From NCBI GenBank assembly GCA_020723205.1, contig DYJF01000001.1:31414-63881 (forward strand): a stretch of 32,468 nucleotides of DNA, written 5' to 3'. The number at the start of each line of letters is the position of its first letter. The stretch's first letter is position 1. This document shows positions 29,468-32,468 of the stretch, in pieces. The translations under genes were made by a program, and so were the position numbers. Origin of the DNA: Bdellovibrio sp. GTDB taxonomy: Bacteria > UBA10199 > 2-02-FULL-44-16 > DYJF01. A model generated the notes under the pieces. The model was not told where the DNA came from and did no database searches. It saw nothing but the letters and a program-made list of their open reading frames with translations.

Positions 29468-31918
29468 CTAGATCGCCAACTCCGCCTCTTCCTTTTCCTC
29501 TCTGGTGAGGCGTTTCTTCACGATGTTCCCTCCGCCCGTCTTCGGCGGCGTTCTCGCGAAGAGTTTTACCTTCGAGCTGTCGAGCACGAGCGCCTCCTTG
29601 AGAACCTCGTCCATGTGTTCAACCTTGACTATATCGAGGTCCTTCAAGATCTTTTTCGGAATGTCCTTCAGATCCTTCTCGTTCTCCTTGGGAATGAGGA
29701 TCTTCTTTATCTTGCCCCTGTGCGCTGCAAGTATCTTCTCCTTCAAGCCCCCGATGGGGAGAATGCGGCCGCGGAGCGTTATCTCGCCCGTCATGGCGAC
29801 GTCCCTGCGCACCGGAACCTTAAGAAGCGCCGAGGATATGGCCGTCGCCATCGTGATGCCGGCGGAGGGTCCGTCCTTCGGGATGGCGCCTTCGGGCACG
29901 TGAATGTGAATGTCCACTTTTTGATAGAATTCGCGTCCCAGACCCAGCGTCTCCGCGCGCGAGCGAACGTAGCTCATCGCCGCCTGCGCCGATTCCTGCA
30001 TGACGTCGCCCAGTTTCCCTGTGATGGTCAGCTTGCCGCGCCCCGGCATGACCGAGACTTCGGTCGTCAAAAGCTCGCCGCCGACCTCGGTCCACGCCAG
30101 TCCCGTGCACAGGCCGATCTGATCGACGTCCTCCGCGATGCCGAAGTGGAACTTGGGAACGCCCAGATACTGCGCGACCTTTTTGGGCGTGATGCGCACG
30201 AACTTGTCCTTCTTTTCCGACTTCGCGACCTCGCGCGCGACCTTCCTTGAAACGGAAGCTATCTCGCGCTCCAGGTTCCTGACCCCCGCCTCTCTCGTGT
30301 AACGGCGGATGACCATCTTGAGGGCCGACTCCGTGAAAGCAATGTGCTTCTCCATGAGCCCGTTGGCCTCGCGCTGTTTAAGCACGAGATAGCGTTTCGC
30401 TATCTCAAGTTTTTCCACTTCCGTGTAGCCCGGAATGCGGATGATCTCCATCCTGTCCTGAAGCGGCATGGGGATCGCAGGAAGCGTGTTCGCGGTCGTG
30501 ATGAACATCACGTGCGAGAGATCGTAATCGAGGTCCAGATAATGGTCGCTGAACGTGTGATTCTGCTCCGGGTCAAGCACTTCGAGAAGCGCCGCCGACG
30601 GGTCGCCCCTGAAGTCCATGCTCATCTTGTCCACTTCGTCCAAGAGGAACACCGGATTGTTCGAGCCGACCTTCTTCAAGGACTGGATGACCTTGCCCGG
30701 AAGCGCGCCGATGTACGTCCTTCTGTGGCCGCGGATCTCCGCCTCGTCGCGCACGCCGCCCAGAGAGAGCCGGATGAACTTGCGTCCCATCGCCCGCGCT
30801 ATCGAGCGCCCGAGCGACGTCTTTCCGACGCCCGGCGGGCCCACCAGGCACAGTATCGGTCCCTTCATCTTGTCGACGAGCGAACGAACGGCCAGGTATT
30901 CGATGATGCGCTCCTTGGGCTGCTCAAGACCGTAGTGGTCCTCGTCCAATATCTTCTCCGCCTCATCGATGTCCATCTTGTCCTTGGTCATTTCGTCCCA
31001 AGGGAGGGAAAGTATCCAGTCTATGTAATTGCGCACGACGGTCGCCTCCGCCGACATCGGCGACATCATCTTGAGCTTCTTTATCTCCTTCATCACGCGG
31101 TCGCGCGCCTCGGCGGAGAGCTTTTTCTTCTTCGTCTTCTCCTCGAGCTCCGCAATCTCGCTCTTGAACTCGTCGCGCTCTCCCAGCTCCTTCTGGATCG
31201 CCTGCATCTGCTCGTTTAAGTAATACTCGCGCTGCGTCTTCTCCATCTGCTTTTTAACGCGGGTCCTGATGCGCCGCTCGACCTGCAATATCTCGATCTC
31301 CGACTGCATGAGCGAAAGCAGTTTCTCAAGGCGCTCCGCCGACGACGTTATCTCGAGGATGTTCTGCTTATCGGGGAGCTTCAGCGCCAGATGCGCGACT
31401 ATCGTGTCGGCAAGCCGCGAGGGGTCCTCGATGGTTGAGACCGACGCCAGCATCTCCGGCGGTATCCTGCGGTTGAGCTTCACATACTGTTCGAAGGTGG
31501 ACTTGACGCCGCGCATGAGCGCTTCCGTCTCTATCGTAACTTCGCGCTCCTCCTGTATCGGTTCAACCTCTACCAAGAAGAAGTTCGCGTTCGGTATGTA
31601 CTGATGGACCCGGGCGCGGCTCTTGCCTTCGACCAGGACCTTCACCGTGCCGTCAGGCAGCCGCAGAAGCTGTATGATCGCGGCCAGCGTCCCGATGTTA
31701 TAGATGTCCTCCTCTTTGGGATCGTTCGTCTTCGCGTTTATCTGCGCGGAAAGGAGTATGTCCTTCTCCTTCCCCATGGCCTCTTCGAGCGCCGCGATGG
31801 ATTTCTCCCGCCCGACGAAAAGGGGGACCACCATGTGCGGAAAGACGACGATGTCACGCAGAGGTAAAAGCGGCACCAGAACTCGTTCTGCGACCGGCCT
31901 GTGGGTGTGTTCGGGCAT
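29468..31918 (-). CDS. lon: ATP-dependent protease Lon
   Basis: This is a complete 816-residue LonA. The N-terminal substrate-binding domain spans about 1-210 ([20 protein letters not shown]), followed by a coiled-coil linker (about 205-290). The AAA+ module has Walker A GPPGVGKT (360-367) and Walker B VFLLDEVD (423-430). The protease domain has catalytic Ser685 in PKDGPSAG and Lys728 in GGLKEKIL, the same 43-residue spacing as the E. coli dyad. It degrades misfolded and regulatory proteins in the cytoplasm. AAGGAG lies about 10 bases before the ATG. It lies 54 bases downstream of clpX, a common order, with a GC-rich hairpin in the gap. Confidence 0.98.
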   Translation of the reverse strand: MPEHTHRPVAERVLVPLLPLRDIVVFPHMVVPLFVGREKSIAALEEAMGKEKDILLSAQINAKTNDPKEEDIYNIGTLAAIIQLLRLPDGTVKVLVEGKSRARVHQYIPNANFFLVEVEPIQEEREVTIETEALMRGVKSTFEQYVKLNRRIPPEMLASVSTIEDPSRLADTIVAHLALKLPDKQNILEITSSAERLEKLLSLMQSEIEILQVERRIRTRVKKQMEKTQREYYLNEQMQAIQKELGERDEFKSEIAELEEKTKKKKLSAEARDRVMKEIKKLKMMSPMSAEATVVRNYIDWILSLPWDEMTKDKMDIDEAEKILDEDHYGLEQPKERIIEYLAVRSLVDKMKGPILCLVGPPGVGKTSLGRSIARAMGRKFIRLSLGGVRDEAEIRGHRRTYIGALPGKVIQSLKKVGSNNPVFLLDEVDKMSMDFRGDPSAALLEVLDPEQNHTFSDHYLDLDYDLSHVMFITTANTLPAIPMPLQDRMEIIRIPGYTEVEKLEIAKRYLVLKQREANGLMEKHIAFTESALKMVIRRYTREAGVRNLEREIASVSRKVAREVAKSEKKDKFVRITPKKVAQYLGVPKFHFGIAEDVDQIGLCTGLAWTEVGGELLTTEVSVMPGRGKLTITGKLGDVMQESAQAAMSYVRSRAETLGLGREFYQKVDIHIHVPEGAIPKDGPSAGITMATAISSALLKVPVRRDVAMTGEITLRGRILPIGGLKEKILAAHRGKIKKILIPKENEKDLKDIPKKILKDLDIVKVEHMDEVLKEALVLDSSKVKLFARTPPKTGGGNIVKKRLTREEKEEAELAI

Positions 31919-31938
31919 ATTGATTCAGCTCCTTTAAA

Positions 31939-31969
31939 CGATCCCCCTCCCTTGCAGGGGGAGAGATCG
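31939..31969. repeat. GC-rich hairpin between clpX and lon
   Basis: On either strand CGATC...CCCCC pairs with GGGGG...GATCG around a short loop (TTGCA/TGCAA). It resembles a single arm of the CCCCTCCC repeat family. Read on the minus strand it follows the clpX stop and is followed by only three T, so it might partly attenuate read-through into lon, but it is not a clear terminator. Confidence 0.5.
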
Positions 31970-31972
31970 TGT

Positions 31973-32468
31973 TCACGCCGTCTCCGCCTTTTGTTCGTAG
32001 ACGACGAGCGGCGGTTTATGTCTGCCTATTGTGTCCTCGTTTATCACGACCTCCTGCACGTTCTCCCTTGACGGAGTGTCGTACATCACGTCGAGCATTA
32101 TGGATTCGAGTATCGCGCGAAGGCCCCTTGCGCCGGCCTTGCGTTTGACCGCCTCGCGCGCCACGGCCTCAAGCGCCCCTTTGGTGAACGTAAGCTTCAC
32201 CTTCTCGAACTCAAAGAGGCGCTGATATTGTTTCACCAGCGCGTTTCGCGGTTCCGTCAGTATCTTTACGAGCGCGTCCTCTTCGAGCTCCTCGAGCGTG
32301 GCAACGACCGGGAGCCGCCCGACGAACTCCGGTATCAGGCCGTACTTCAGGAGATCCTCGTTCTGCACCTCGCGCAAGAGCTCTCCCAGCTTCCTGTTCG
32401 TCTTTCCCTTGACTCCGGCGCCGAAACCGAGCTTCTTCTCGCCGACGCGCCTTTCGATCATGTCGTCG
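31973..32468 (-). CDS. clpX: ATP-dependent Clp protease ATP-binding subunit ClpX, C-terminal part (5' end outside window)
   Basis: The visible 164 residues are the end of Clp[22 protein letters not shown] (the sensor/pore-side helix after the AAA+ core) and the small domain with [14 protein letters not shown] (sensor 2 arginine). They also include [11 protein letters not shown] and a C-terminal tail of about 25 residues. ClpX unfolds substrates for ClpP. The N-terminal zinc-binding domain and Walker motifs lie beyond base 32468. The gene continues in frame to the window edge, so the ATG suggested by the ORF track is internal. Confidence 0.96.
   Translation of the reverse strand, partial: DDMIERRVGEKKLGFGAGVKGKTNRKLGELLREVQNEDLLKYGLIPEFVGRLPVVATLEELEEDALVKILTEPRNALVKQYQRLFEFEKVKLTFTKGALEAVAREAVKRKAGARGLRAILESIMLDVMYDTPSRENVQEVVINEDTIGRHKPPLVVYEQKAETA

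Noticed and set aside
1-32468. tRNA, rRNA, insertion-sequence transposases, prophage genes
   Set aside because: I looked for them on both strands and saw no supporting sequence; the coding genes account for nearly all of the window.

Overview
The window is about 32.5 kb of gene-dense, moderately GC-rich bacterial chromosome (mid-50s % by eye). It contains no rRNA, tRNA, CRISPR array, transposase or integrase that I can see, and no gene-free stretch over 300 bases. The organism is Gram-negative: it has a TolC-type outer-membrane factor, an RND pump, MltG and periplasmic lipoproteins. The Bacillus/Wolinella-type succinate dehydrogenase with one diheme cytochrome b subunit, an ATP-type PEP carboxykinase and many short palindromic repeats suggest an uncultured deltaproteobacterium-like lineage. 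That placement is inference; no marker gene settles it.

Layout. 1-1.8 kb (minus): preT and the start of preA, an NAD(P)H-dependent dihydropyrimidine-dehydrogenase-type pair. 1.9-2.4 kb (plus): a small tandem-ACT protein with its own promoter and terminator. 2.4-7.4 kb (minus): an operon of an allantoinase-like amidohydrolase, YgeY-type M20 hydrolase, YgeW-type carbamoyltransferase and BrnQ-type carrier. 7.5-14.4 kb (plus): a copper-efflux operon (csoR, cusC-like, cusB-like, cusA, heavy-metal permease) driven by a consensus sigma70 promoter that contains two CsoR-like operators. 14.4-19.7 kb (minus): ruvX, mltG, SsnA-type amidohydrolase, a PLP-dependent enzyme and a NYN-domain protein. 19.8-21.2 kb (plus): acylphosphatase and a parvulin-type lipoprotein. 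21.2-27.2 kb (minus): sdhC-sdhA-sdhB-sucC-sucD-DUF192. 27.2-32.5 kb (minus): pckA, a YkgJ-like cysteine-cluster protein, lon and the 3' part of clpX.

The most interesting biology is a split catabolic gene set. YgeW, YgeY, a cyclic amidohydrolase, SsnA and PreT/PreA are the families that accompany selenium-dependent molybdenum hydroxylases and anaerobic purine/ureide breakdown in other bacteria. Here they flank the copper island. No xanthine-dehydrogenase-like hydroxylase, SelD or YgeX is visible, and a different PLP-dependent enzyme sits where a terminal lyase might be expected. Products of such a pathway could feed the TCA and gluconeogenic genes (sdh, suc, pckA) on the same segment, but that link is inference.

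A second theme is repeats. At least three palindromic families (CCCCTTTGTAAGGGG-type, CTTCGACAAGCTCAG-type and CTCTGCGTCTC-type) sit in intergenic spacers. They also enter coding sequence: they supply the last codons and stop of two genes, and insert in frame into two proteins (the copper-island permease and the YkgJ-like protein).
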